Assembly: GCA_022822855.1 (NCBI GenBank)
Contig: JAJDYG010000012.1
Span: 1-64,000, forward strand
Reading direction: 5' to 3'
Origin: Dehalococcoidia bacterium
Lineage (GTDB): Bacteria > Chloroflexota > Dehalococcoidia > Bin125
Length of the DNA stretch: 64,000 bases
Below the pieces are notes generated by a model, which saw only the letters and a program-made list of their open reading frames with translations, did no database searches and was not told the DNA's origin. The position numbers and the translations under genes were made by a program. Below, piece by piece: positions 16,156 to 24,725 of the stretch; position 1 is the stretch's first letter, and every line of letters starts with the position of its first letter.

Positions 16156-17346
16156 TTAGTTGGCGTTGGGCGAGAGGATGAGCGTGCCGTGGGTATCTAG
16201 CGTGCCGCCGTTGCCGGAGCAGAGCACGATGTCGTTCTTTTCGATCTGGCGGTCGCCGCCGGAGCCGCGAGCCTGAATGACACCCTCGGAGATCGGCGTC
16301 ATGCCCCACATGTAGTAGGAAGAGAGCTGTCCGCCGCCAGTGTTGATCGTCGGTAGCTCGGCCTCGGGGTCGGCCGGATCTTCGGGGTAGAGGCCGATCG
16401 CCTCGCCCGGCTTGGCCAGGCCGTAATCCTCGATCGTGCGCAGCACGGTGTAGGTGTAGCAGTCGTAGAACTCGCAGATATCGACGTCATCGGGCCCGAC
16501 GCCGGCCATCTTGTAGGCCGTCTCGCCGGCGATCGTTGCGCCCGACGTTGTGCCGACTTCGACCTCGGCGTGGGGGAAGTTGCCGGGGTGTCCCTGGCCC
16601 ATGCCCCAGACGTAGGCGGGGGAGGACTTGAGGTCACGCGCACGCTCGGCTGTAGTGACGATTGTGCAGACCGCGCCGTTGGAGACGAGACAGCAGTCGA
16701 GCAGGTGGAACGGTTCCACGATCCAACGAGAGTTGTGGTAGTCCTCGAGCGTCAGCGGCTGGCGCATCGTCGCGTGCGGGTTGTCGACGGCGTAGCGGCG
16801 CTGGGTCACGGACACTCGGCCGAGGTCGTTGTTGGTAATGCCGTAGCGCTCCATGTATCGGCGAGCGGCGAGCGCGTATGACGTGTTGGCACCGTAGAAG
16901 CCGAAGGCGGGCATCAGTGAGGCCATGCCGGTCGGACCGCGGCGACCCGCGCCGCCGTAGGCTGCGCCAGCCGAGCCGCCCTGTTGCAGCGGGGCGTCGG
17001 AGAAGATGCAGGCGACGTAGTTGGCCATCCCGTGGTGCACGGCAAAGGCGGCGTATTGGACCATCGCCGAGGCGGTGGCGCCGAACGAGTTCATGTGGTT
17101 GAGGAGTCGCAGGTTTCGCAAGCCTAGGTAGCCCTGCAGGGGAATGCTGATCCCGGTGCCCATCATTCCGGTGATGCCAGGGTTGACGAGGAGGCCGTCG
17201 ATGTCGTCCTTGTTCAGGCCCGCGTCTTCAACGGCCAGTCGGATTGACTCGCCGGCAAACCAGGACGCGTCGTGTCCGTAGACCTTGCCCATCTCGGTAA
17301 TGCCGAGGCCGCAGATCGCTGTCTGTCCCCTGATCGGATCGCTCAT
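16156..17346 (-). CDS. Thiolase-fold protein, SCP-x/Ltp-like, without nucleophilic cysteine
   Basis: 396 residues of the SCP-x/lipid-transfer branch of the thiolase superfamily: TAICGLGITEMGKV, DIDGLLVNPGITG, CEFYDCYTY, NTGGGQLSSYYMWGM. The segment where thiolases carry the acyl-accepting cysteine reads NSFGATASAM, so classical thiolysis is unlikely. With the adjoining DUF35 gene this fits an Ltp2-ChsH2-like aldolase acting on a CoA thioester, which is inference by analogy. First gene of the operon running to 9754. Confidence 0.82.
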   Translation of the reverse strand: MSDPIRGQTAICGLGITEMGKVYGHDASWFAGESIRLAVEDAGLNKDDIDGLLVNPGITGMMGTGISIPLQGYLGLRNLRLLNHMNSFGATASAMVQYAAFAVHHGMANYVACIFSDAPLQQGGSAGAAYGGAGRRGPTGMASLMPAFGFYGANTSYALAARRYMERYGITNNDLGRVSVTQRRYAVDNPHATMRQPLTLEDYHNSRWIVEPFHLLDCCLVSNGAVCTIVTTAERARDLKSSPAYVWGMGQGHPGNFPHAEVEVGTTSGATIAGETAYKMAGVGPDDVDICEFYDCYTYTVLRTIEDYGLAKPGEAIGLYPEDPADPEAELPTINTGGGQLSSYYMWGMTPISEGVIQARGSGGDRQIEKNDIVLCSGNGGTLDTHGTLILSPNAN

Positions 17347-17454
17347 GTGAAACTCCTCGCAAGTCCGGCGTCAGTTTAGCAGTGGGGTTCTTCAGAAAAT
17401 CCAGCGAGATTGAGAGGGTGTAGCCTCACGACTCGGAGCGAGAGGCTAATCTCG

Positions 17455-17964
17455 ATGATCGCTGAGGACGTGGACCGAATAGACGACGGCAACCACGCCA
17501 GCAGCAGGTTGTTCTATGAGGTCGCCAAATGGCGATTGGAGGAGCAATCGAACAGGGCGGAATCGTTAGACCGCAAGCTAGCTGCCACCTTCACGCTGAA
17601 TGGAGCTCTCATCGCCGTGTTTGCCGCTGCGTTCGCGTTCCGGGAGCAGCCAATCTCCGAGACGGTTTGGTGGTCATTCCTGGCGATCGTCGTCCTGTTC
17701 TTGGTCAATGGCGTTTGCACATACGCCGCGTACCAGTTGCGAAAGTGGCAAATCAATCCGAATCTCGTCGATCTTGAACGAGCGACGAGACGCACGGAAC
17801 ATCGGGGTGTCGTGATCTGGACTGCCCGGCAAATGCGAAGGGCTTATCGGGACAACGAAATCGAGTTGAGGCGAAAGTCGTGGTGGTGGCGTTGGGCATT
17901 CGCGTTTGGCATGGCCGATATCGGCTTGGCCGCTGCCACAGCAGTCGTAGCATTACAGCCGTGA
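17455..17964 (+). CDS. Small three-helix membrane protein, unknown
   Basis: 169 residues from the ATG at 17455 (GAGAGG about 9 bases upstream). A charged N-terminal helix (about 18-45, EVAKWRLEEQSNRAESLDRK) precedes membrane helices at about 48-64, 75-95 and 145-168. The 50-residue linker is basic. I do not recognise the family; the shape resembles small multi-helix effectors and stress proteins, but no motif supports that. It stands alone between an operon on the other strand and a 170-base gap. Confidence 0.6.
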   Translation: MIAEDVDRIDDGNHASSRLFYEVAKWRLEEQSNRAESLDRKLAATFTLNGALIAVFAAAFAFREQPISETVWWSFLAIVVLFLVNGVCTYAAYQLRKWQINPNLVDLERATRRTEHRGVVIWTARQMRRAYRDNEIELRRKSWWWRWAFAFGMADIGLAAATAVVALQP

Positions 17965-18134
17965 CTGTCGAAGCTGTACCCGCTACCCGCGTTCGACGAA
18001 GTCTGGACGGCCTTTAGGCGGAATCTTGGGGTATTTCGGCGGGATAGTTGATTTCGGCACCTTGGCCCCTGCCTTCGCGCTATCAGCCATTACTGCCCCA
18101 TTCCGTCGCTAAGTCTGTCTCTGATGGTACCGCC

Positions 18135-18947
18135 CTAGAGCACCGTGATGTCTTCGCCGCCGTCGACGTTGATCGTATTTCCCGTAACCCAGTTGGAGTC
18201 GTCGAGGGAAAGCGCGATGATGGCTTTGGCGATGTCGGCGGGTTCGGTGACTCGGCCAGAGGGGTTGTGGTTCTGGGCGAAGTCGAGGAGTTGCATGCCG
18301 GCGGGGATCTTCTCGAGAGCGGGAGTATGGGTGATGCCGGCCTTGATCGCGTTGGCGGCGATTTCCTGCGAGGCGAGCTCGACTGCAAGCTGACGCAGGT
18401 GCGCGGCGAGCGCGGCCTTGGCCGCGGAGACGGCTCCGTACTGCGGGATCACTCTCATGTCGCCGCCAGAGGTCATGCCGTAGATCTTGCTGCCTGCACC
18501 GAGCAGACCCCGGCCGACCATGTCCTGGGTCCAATAGACCAATGAGTTAGCCATCACGTCGAGCGTCATCTCCATCTGGCGCTGGGAGATCGGCCGATCT
18601 TCCTTGGCCCCGATGTAGGGACCGAGGGTGCCGAAAGCGAGCGAGTGCAGAAGGACGCGGACGGTCTTCGGTTCGCCGGCGGCATCGAGCTGCTCGCGCA
18701 AAGCGTCGAGCATGGCGCCTCGTTTCTCTGCATCGGCGGCGTTCATGTTGTGGAAGACGGCCTGCCGACCGTGCGCTTCAATCTGGCCAACGATCTCCTC
18801 AACGTTGGCCATGGTTGAGCGCCGGTCGAGATGAACCCCGGCGATGTTCATGCCTGCCTCGGCAAGAGCAATCGCGGTCGTCCCGCCGAAACCTGAAGAT
18901 GCGCCGAGGATTAGCGCCCATTGACCGTCGAGTTGTGGATATCGCAC
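18135..18947 (-). CDS. Enoyl-ACP-reductase-like short-chain dehydrogenase
   Basis: 270 residues. The cofactor loop is GASSGFGGTTAIALAEAG and the active-site pair is Y-x6-K in YGAVSAAK, the FabI/FabL spacing rather than the Y-x3-K of ordinary SDRs. LLHSLAFGTLGPY is like the FabI SxAFA segment and NTINVDGGEDITVL is the SDR C-terminus. It may reduce enoyl-ACP or an enoyl-CoA. The GTG at 18947 is chosen because GGGAGG lies upstream and the sequence begins just before the first beta strand. It is the last gene after the sirtuin and M20 peptidase genes. Confidence 0.82.
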   Translation of the reverse strand: MRYPQLDGQWALILGASSGFGGTTAIALAEAGMNIAGVHLDRRSTMANVEEIVGQIEAHGRQAVFHNMNAADAEKRGAMLDALREQLDAAGEPKTVRVLLHSLAFGTLGPYIGAKEDRPISQRQMEMTLDVMANSLVYWTQDMVGRGLLGAGSKIYGMTSGGDMRVIPQYGAVSAAKAALAAHLRQLAVELASQEIAANAIKAGITHTPALEKIPAGMQLLDFAQNHNPSGRVTEPADIAKAIIALSLDDSNWVTGNTINVDGGEDITVL

Positions 18948-18996
18948 AGTTCGCCTCCCTGCTGCTCGCTGCGAGTGGAGTGGCCTGTTGTGGAGA

Positions 18997-20322
18997 TCAG
19001 AGGCGTTGGGCGTTGGTGAAGCGCCGCACCACTTCGAAGAGGATCTGAATGCCGGTGTTGAGTCCCTCGATTGGCGTGCGTTCGTTGTGTCCATGCACAC
19101 CAGATGCGAGCGACGCGTCCATCAAGGTTGGCACGAAGCCGTAGGAATGCACTCCATGCCGACGCAGCACACGCGAATCGGTGAAACCCACGCAGGTCGA
19201 CGGAACGACCAGCGCGCCTTCGACCTGTTCCCGTACGACGTCCTCGATCACGCTGACCATCTCGGTCTCGAAGCTGCTCGACGGTCCCATGCTGCCGAAG
19301 ACGACCTCAACGTCGACCTTCTCGTCGTCGATCACCTCGCGCATGCTCTTGATGAATTCGTCGTAGGACTCGCCGGGCAACAGCCTGCAGTCGAGCGTCG
19401 CTTCGGCGTCGGCGGGGATCACGTTGTGCTTGATTCCGCTGGTGGCGCCGGTGTTGGAGATCGTGTCTCGCGTGACTGCCGCAAACGCGGGATAGGTCTG
19501 GCAGAGTCGATTGACGCTCGGAGCCGAGCCGGCCCAGGCGTTGGCGTCACGCATGCGCTGAAGCGCTTCGGCCGTGTGCGGCTGCACCGTGACGGCGCGA
19601 TCCCAGTTCTGGATCGCGTAGAGCGCACGGATCAGTCGCTCGACGGCGTTGTCGCCGTGTGGTGTGGAACCATGTCCGGGCTGTCCCTCGGCACGGAGTT
19701 TCAACCAGAGCGGCGACTTCTCGGAAGGCGAGCAGGCGAACACCGGTCGGTTGGAGCCGAGGAAGTTGAGGGCGCCCATCCCGCCTTCGTTGAGGGCGAA
19801 CTCGGGCTCCGAGATCCAGTCGCGTTGGTTCTGGTCGAGCCACTCCATGCCGAACGCGGATCCGGCCTCCTCGTCGGCGACCGCGAGAAACACGATGTCT
19901 CGATTCGGCGTCAGATTGAGGCGTTTGAAGAGCAGCATGACCAGCAATTCAAGGGTGCCCATGCCCTTCATGTCGAGCGCGCCGCGACCCCAGAGCATGC
20001 CATCCTGCTCGACGGCCGCAAACGGGTCGACATCCCAGAACTCAGGCTGGACCGGCACCACATCGGTGTGGTTGAGCAGCATCATTGGACGCTCTTGTCC
20101 AGTGCCCTTGAGGCGGGTGCGCATGGATACGCGGCCCGGTCCCGCCTCGACGTACTCGCACTCATAACCCTCCGGTTCGAGCAGGCTGGCGAGGTACTCA
20201 GCGGCGGCCTGCTCGTTGCCGGGAGGATTTGAGGTGTTGATGCGGAGGTAGTCGCGCAGGGTTGACGTAATCTCCGCGGTCACGTCGTCCCAGCTAATGC
20301 CGAGTTGGGGAGTAGTTGTCAT
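18997..20322 (-). CDS. M20-family metallopeptidase
   Basis: 441 residues of the M20/ArgE/DapE family of di-zinc aminoacylases and peptidases. Metal ligands are visible in LLNHTDVVPV (H), WGRGALDMKGM (D), ADEEAGS (E pair) and VHGHNERTPIEG (H). The dimerisation domain begins near GQPGHGSTPHGDNAVE. Length is typical of the M20 carboxypeptidase-like group. The gene lies between the sirtuin (30-base gap) and the SDR (49-base gap). The substrate is not readable. Confidence 0.9.
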   Translation of the reverse strand: MTTTPQLGISWDDVTAEITSTLRDYLRINTSNPPGNEQAAAEYLASLLEPEGYECEYVEAGPGRVSMRTRLKGTGQERPMMLLNHTDVVPVQPEFWDVDPFAAVEQDGMLWGRGALDMKGMGTLELLVMLLFKRLNLTPNRDIVFLAVADEEAGSAFGMEWLDQNQRDWISEPEFALNEGGMGALNFLGSNRPVFACSPSEKSPLWLKLRAEGQPGHGSTPHGDNAVERLIRALYAIQNWDRAVTVQPHTAEALQRMRDANAWAGSAPSVNRLCQTYPAFAAVTRDTISNTGATSGIKHNVIPADAEATLDCRLLPGESYDEFIKSMREVIDDEKVDVEVVFGSMGPSSSFETEMVSVIEDVVREQVEGALVVPSTCVGFTDSRVLRRHGVHSYGFVPTLMDASLASGVHGHNERTPIEGLNTGIQILFEVVRRFTNAQRL

Positions 20323-20352
20323 GACCCGAGTATACGTACCGGTCGGCCTTGT

Positions 20353-21150
20353 TCAGGGAGTCGATTCGGCGAGAATATCCTTCACCTCGGCCGTGATCCG
20401 CGACATCAGTTCACCTGCCTTGTCGTGGATCGCCACGGCGCAGTACTGGCTGATGATGGTCGGGTCGAGGTTGACTTCGATCATCGGGTGTCCTCGCTGG
20501 CCGATGGCAAATGCGAAATCGGCGGCCGGCGAGACGACGGCCGTCGTACCGACCAGGATGACGCAATCGGCCTTGGACGATTCCTCGTAGCAGCGTTGGA
20601 GACAGTCGGGAGGGATCGGCTCGCCAAACATGACCGTATCGGTCTTGACAATGCCGCCGCAGTGGTCGCAGCGCGGAGGGAAGATCTCCGGGATTTCGTC
20701 GAACGGTGAGCGGGTGTTGCAGGCGATGCAGCGCAGCAGCGATGTGCAGCCGTGAATCTCGGTCAGGCTCTCGGCGCCAGCGGCGCGATGCAGACCGTCG
20801 ACGTTCTGCGTGATGATGTGTTTGAGGATGCCGATTCGCTCGAGCTCGGCCATCGCGTAGTGGGCGTCATTGGGTTGAGCGGTGGCGATCGTCGCCGTCA
20901 GTTCGTCCGGGTTTCGACGCCGCTCGGCAACGTTCTGCCACCATTCGGCCGGATCGGCCGAGAACTGCTCATATTGGTTGAGCGGCGGTTCGCCGTGCTT
21001 CGTCCAAAGGCCGTCTTTGCCGCGGAAGGTAGGGATGCCAGATTCGGCCGAGATCCCGGCGCCGGTCAAGGCGATGCAGTAGCGGGATTGGGCGAGGAGC
21101 GCTGCGGCGCGCTCGATCTTCTCCTGGTGCGGATCGGCCGGCTCGGTCAT
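20353..21150 (-). CDS. Sir2-family NAD-dependent deacylase
   Basis: 265 residues. GAGISAESGIPTFRG and TQNVDGLH are the NAD and catalytic motifs (catalytic histidine in TEIHGC), and a four-cysteine zinc site is formed by CIACN and CDHCG. It removes acyl groups from protein lysines using NAD. The ATG at 21150 has GGAGGG upstream. Its roughly 150-base leader has a short well-translated reading frame and two hairpins, suggesting post-transcriptional control. In other bacteria sirtuins control acyl-CoA synthetases; the window contains one at 3064, but no direct link is shown. Confidence 0.92.
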   Translation of the reverse strand: MTEPADPHQEKIERAAALLAQSRYCIALTGAGISAESGIPTFRGKDGLWTKHGEPPLNQYEQFSADPAEWWQNVAERRRNPDELTATIATAQPNDAHYAMAELERIGILKHIITQNVDGLHRAAGAESLTEIHGCTSLLRCIACNTRSPFDEIPEIFPPRCDHCGGIVKTDTVMFGEPIPPDCLQRCYEESSKADCVILVGTTAVVSPAADFAFAIGQRGHPMIEVNLDPTIISQYCAVAIHDKAGELMSRITAEVKDILAESTP

Positions 21151-21176
21151 TGGGAAGCACCCTCCAGATACGACAA

Positions 21177-21232
21177 CGCCCCCGAAACGGGGGCGCATCT
21201 TCTTCTGTGCCTTAGGCTCCCTAGCGGGAGCC
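21177..21232 (-). promoter_or_regulatory. Two leader hairpins before the sirtuin gene
   Basis: In the transcript order, GGCTCCC-GCTA-GGGAGCC (21215-21232) is followed by CGCCCCCG-TTT-CGGGGGCG (21177-21195). The stop codon of a 21-codon leader frame lies in the loop of the first. The second has an 8-bp GC stem, without a strong following T-run, and ends 26 bases before the sirtuin start. The arrangement resembles an attenuator or a translational switch. Confidence 0.5.
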
Positions 21233-21286
21233 AAGACGGTCAACTTGAAGTACTCCAAAGACGAGGTGAATGTTCAGCTTGCGCAT
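21221..21286 (-). CDS. Possible 21-residue leader peptide
   Basis: An ATG at 21286 preceded by GAGGAGGAATAG, one of the best ribosome sites in the window, opens a 21-codon frame (MRKLNIHLVF, then GVLQVDRLGSR) ending in TAG inside the first of two hairpins. The peptide is rich in Leu and Val. Position and structure suggest a regulatory leader for the sirtuin gene. No homolog is known to me. Confidence 0.45.
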   Translation of the reverse strand: MRKLNIHLVFGVLQVDRLGSR

Positions 21287-21430
21287 CTATTCCTCCTCTC
21301 TGTTCCCAACCGCCGTCATGGTAACTGATTTTTTCGGAAATGTCACGACGCTCCGACGCGCTGAACTGCGATAAACTGCCGACGTAACGTGGATGGTCGA
21401 TCACCGACCGTTTACCCCGCGGAGCGACGG

Positions 21431-22750
21431 ATGCTGACACCCTCCGAAGCACCAGCCAGCAGCCGATTCGGAGGGTGGGTGCTGACCGAGAGTCCGCCTC
21501 AGCGCGCGGCGCCATCCGGTCAACAGTGGTCACTCGTCATCGCGGTCGCGGCCGCTCTCGTCGCCATGTCGGCGGTGGTCTTCGATGTTCGTCTGTCATC
21601 GGAAATCTCAATGCCGCTCGTGATCTCACCGCCTCCGTCAAGCGTTGAGACGACCCAGCAGACCACGGCTCAGGTTGCGCCGCCTGCGACCACGGTCAGA
21701 GAGTCGGAGTCGACGCAGACCGCGGCCTTCGTCGCCCCGAGTCGTACTTCGCCAACCGCTGCCGGTGCGGACCCCGCCGCGCGAGCTGCGGCGGAGTCCG
21801 CCGTGGCAGGTGAACAGTCCCGACAATCGACGGACGCAGCCACCGAGACGAACGTCGCCGCCGCCTCGGTTGAGGCCGCAGGCGTGACGGACTCATCAGC
21901 GGAACCGGCTGCCGCAGTCGCGGTCGATGATCCGGCATCTCGGATCCGCGAGTATCTCGGCCTCCATGCCGGTGCTCAACTCCCCGTTTCGTTCGGCTAC
22001 GAAGTGCAGCCAGGCGATACCGCCACGAGCATCGCGAAGCGATTCGGTCTGGATGAAGCGACAGTCCTGTTCAACAACTTCGATGTCTACGATGCGAACC
22101 AGCTGACGATTGGTCAGCGCCTGACGTTGCCGACGGTCGATGGCCTGGTCTACACCGTTCAGTCAGGCGACCTCCTGAGTCTCCTCGTGGAGAACTTCCA
22201 GGCCGACCTTGAAGCCACGTTGGCCTTCCCTGCGAACGGGATCTCCAGCCCGGACCAGATCCAGGCCGGACAGACCCTTCTGCTGGTCCACGGCTCGGCT
22301 TCGGTCGCGACGGTCAGCAGCACCAGTTCGTCCGGCGACAGCGGCGGTCAGAGTGCGGCCGCCTGGAGCGTTCCCACCTTCGCCTGGCCGCTGGGCTACG
22401 ACAAGATCAGCGACCTGTTCGGCACACCGCGGGCGAACTCTGTCGGCTATCACACCGGTGTGGACTTCGTCGCTGCCGTAGGGACGATCGTCGGCTCGAC
22501 GGCGGCAGGACAGGTGACGGTGGCGACATGGGATCCGTCCTACGGCAACTGGATTGAGATCAATCATGGTGGCGGATACCGCTCGCGGTATGCGCACCTG
22601 GATGAGATCTGGGTTCGCGAAGGCGAATGGCTGCAGAGCAACGCCTACATTGGCACGGTGGGCAACACGGGGAACTCTTCCGGCTCGCACCTACACTTTG
22701 AGATCATCATCAACGGTCAAGCGGTCAACCCGTTGGCCTGGCTGAACTGA
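21431..22750 (+). CDS. Secreted LysM-M23 peptidoglycan endopeptidase
   Basis: 439 residues. One N-terminal membrane helix (about 35-55) is followed by an Ala/Ser/Thr/Pro-rich linker to about 170, two LysM domains (YEVQPGDTATSIAKRFGLDE and YTVQSGDLLSLLVENFQAD), and a LytM/M23 domain with zinc motifs HTGVDF and SGSHLHFEI, ending NPLAWL. It should bind and cut peptidoglycan or act as a cell-wall amidase activator, although presence of a classical peptidoglycan wall in this lineage is uncertain. ATG at 21431 has GGAG upstream; a GTG at 21389 is the alternative. Confidence 0.9.
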   Translation: MLTPSEAPASSRFGGWVLTESPPQRAAPSGQQWSLVIAVAAALVAMSAVVFDVRLSSEISMPLVISPPPSSVETTQQTTAQVAPPATTVRESESTQTAAFVAPSRTSPTAAGADPAARAAAESAVAGEQSRQSTDAATETNVAAASVEAAGVTDSSAEPAAAVAVDDPASRIREYLGLHAGAQLPVSFGYEVQPGDTATSIAKRFGLDEATVLFNNFDVYDANQLTIGQRLTLPTVDGLVYTVQSGDLLSLLVENFQADLEATLAFPANGISSPDQIQAGQTLLLVHGSASVATVSSTSSSGDSGGQSAAAWSVPTFAWPLGYDKISDLFGTPRANSVGYHTGVDFVAAVGTIVGSTAAGQVTVATWDPSYGNWIEINHGGGYRSRYAHLDEIWVREGEWLQSNAYIGTVGNTGNSSGSHLHFEIIINGQAVNPLAWLN

Positions 22751-22799
22751 ATTGAACCCTCGAGTCGCGCCTGCACGCCGCTCGGGGCGGGAGGTTGGC

Positions 22800-23699
22800 A
22801 TGAGCGCAGACGATCCCGGATTTGACTCATCGGGCTGGACCCACGACTACGTGACAACGAACGGTGTCCGGCTGCACTACGCGGCCCAGGGCGAGGGACC
22901 GCTGATCCTGCTTCTGCACGGCTTCCCCGAGCACTGGTACTCCTGGCGATACCAGATCGCTCCGTTGGCCGAGGCCGGATTCCGTGTCGTGGCTCCCGAT
23001 CTCAGGGGCTACAACCTGTCCGACAAGCCGCGAGGCGGCTACGACATCAAGAATCTGACCAAGGACGTCCGTGGGTTGATTCGCGCGTTCGGCGAGAGCT
23101 CGGCCACGATCGTCGGTCACGACTGGGGCGGCGTCATCGCCCTGCAGTTTCCAATCGACTATCCGTCGGCCTGCGACCGATTGATCGTCATGAACGCTCC
23201 CCTGGTTCGCTCCTGGTACTGGGGTAGACGCAACTACCCGAACAATACGTACGCACTCTTGATGCAGGTGCCCGGACTCGCCGAGCGCCGCGCCTGGTCC
23301 GACATCGACGAGACGACGCGACGCGTGTTTTCCGGCGTGTCGGCCAACAACGAGGCCTTCACAGACGAGGACATTGAGATCTTCGCCGAGGCGTTGAAGC
23401 AGCCGAAGGCGCTGTCGTCGGCGATGAAGTACTACCGCTCGATCTACTGGCCCGACTGGTTCCTGACCTGGGCCGATCGCAACGAACGGATCACGTGTCC
23501 GACCCAGTTCATCTGGGGCAAGGAGGACCGCGCCGTCCGCCTGCCGTTCATGGACGAGGCGGCCGAACGCGTCGATGATCTGCGCACCGTCCTGATCGAT
23601 GACGCCGGCCACTGGGTTCAGCAGGAGAAGCCGGAAGAGGTCACCGCCGCCATGCTCGACTTCCTCGCGCCGACCGCGGCGGAGGCGTCGGCGCAATGA
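22800..23699 (+). CDS. Alpha/beta hydrolase, epoxide-hydrolase-like
   Basis: 299 residues with the epoxide hydrolase/haloacid dehalogenase pattern: oxyanion motif HGFPEHWYSW, PDLRGYNLSD, aspartate nucleophile in GHDWGG, cap region with YYRS, and catalytic histidine in GHWVQQEKPE. GGGAGG lies just before the ATG at 22800. It overlaps the next gene, a paralog, in ATGA. An aspartate nucleophile points to epoxide or C-halogen hydrolysis over ester cleavage; substrate unknown. Confidence 0.88.
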   Translation: MSADDPGFDSSGWTHDYVTTNGVRLHYAAQGEGPLILLLHGFPEHWYSWRYQIAPLAEAGFRVVAPDLRGYNLSDKPRGGYDIKNLTKDVRGLIRAFGESSATIVGHDWGGVIALQFPIDYPSACDRLIVMNAPLVRSWYWGRRNYPNNTYALLMQVPGLAERRAWSDIDETTRRVFSGVSANNEAFTDEDIEIFAEALKQPKALSSAMKYYRSIYWPDWFLTWADRNERITCPTQFIWGKEDRAVRLPFMDEAAERVDDLRTVLIDDAGHWVQQEKPEEVTAAMLDFLAPTAAEASAQ

Positions 23700-24697
23700 G
23701 CGACCGATCGACGGAGTCCGAACCCAAGGGTCCTTGGACTCACGGATTCGCGGACGGCGCCAACGGCGTCAGGCTGCACTATGCCGAGATCCGGCCCGAG
23801 GGAGACCTGGACGAAGCGCCGCTGGCCATCCTGCTGCACGGATTCCCCGAGTTCTGGTGGTCGTGGCGGCTGCAGATGCCGGCGCTGGCCGCGTCCGGCT
23901 ATTGGGTCGTGGCTCCGGACCTGCGCGGCTACAACCTGTCCGACGCCCCCTCCGACGTGCAGGACTATCGGAGCGAGCTCCTCACCGAAGACGTCCAACG
24001 GCTGATCGCTCATTTCGGACGCGAGCGGGCAATCATCGTGGGTCACGACTGGGGCGGCGCCGTCGCCTGGCAGTTCGCCATGGACTATCCGGGCTCGGTC
24101 GAGCGCCTCGTCGTAATGAACGCGCCTCATCCCGAACGGATGGCGGATGCGTTTGGCGGGACGCCGAACTTCCGCCAGATCGGCCGCTCCTGGTATATGT
24201 TCGTGTTCCAGATTCCGAAGCTGCCCGAGCGCTGGCTGGCGACCAACAACTACGAACGAGTCGGCTGGCTGTTCCGCGACACGGCCGCGCACGCCGAGGC
24301 GTTCCCGCCGGAAGTGATGGAGGAGTATCGGCGCGCGGCGGCCCAGAGCGGCCTCAGCGGTCCCTTGAACTTCTACCGCGCCGCAGTCAGAGCCGGAGCG
24401 CAGGACTCTCGGGCGCGGATTGGCTCGCAGTTCCCGGTGGTCGGCCAGGTGCTGGACAACCTGCTCGGTTCGTCCGCGCCGGCGCCGACCGAGTTTCCCA
24501 GGATCTCGGCTCCGACCCTGCTGATCTGGGGCGAACGGGACACAGCCCTGGGCAAGGAACTCACCGAGGGCATGGACGGTCTGTTCGACGGGCCGTTCGA
24601 GGTCATGTATCTGCCCGACTGCGGTCACTGGGTACAGCAAGAGGGGGCGGAAGACGTCAACCGCCTGATGCTGGAGTTCCTCGACCGCTACCGCTGA
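23696..24697 (+). CDS. Alpha/beta hydrolase, epoxide-hydrolase-like, paralog
   Basis: 333 residues, same plan as the overlapping upstream gene: HGFPEFWWSW, PDLRGYNLSD, nucleophile in GHDWGG, histidine in GHWVQQEG. The cap is longer, with an extra segment rich in Ala, Gly and Arg (about 225-260). The two are probably translated together and may form different specificities by duplication. Confidence 0.88.
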   Translation: MSDRSTESEPKGPWTHGFADGANGVRLHYAEIRPEGDLDEAPLAILLHGFPEFWWSWRLQMPALAASGYWVVAPDLRGYNLSDAPSDVQDYRSELLTEDVQRLIAHFGRERAIIVGHDWGGAVAWQFAMDYPGSVERLVVMNAPHPERMADAFGGTPNFRQIGRSWYMFVFQIPKLPERWLATNNYERVGWLFRDTAAHAEAFPPEVMEEYRRAAAQSGLSGPLNFYRAAVRAGAQDSRARIGSQFPVVGQVLDNLLGSSAPAPTEFPRISAPTLLIWGERDTALGKELTEGMDGLFDGPFEVMYLPDCGHWVQQEGAEDVNRLMLEFLDRYR

Positions 24698-24725
24698 CTC
24701 GAGCGGCCCGGAGCATCCTCAGCCC

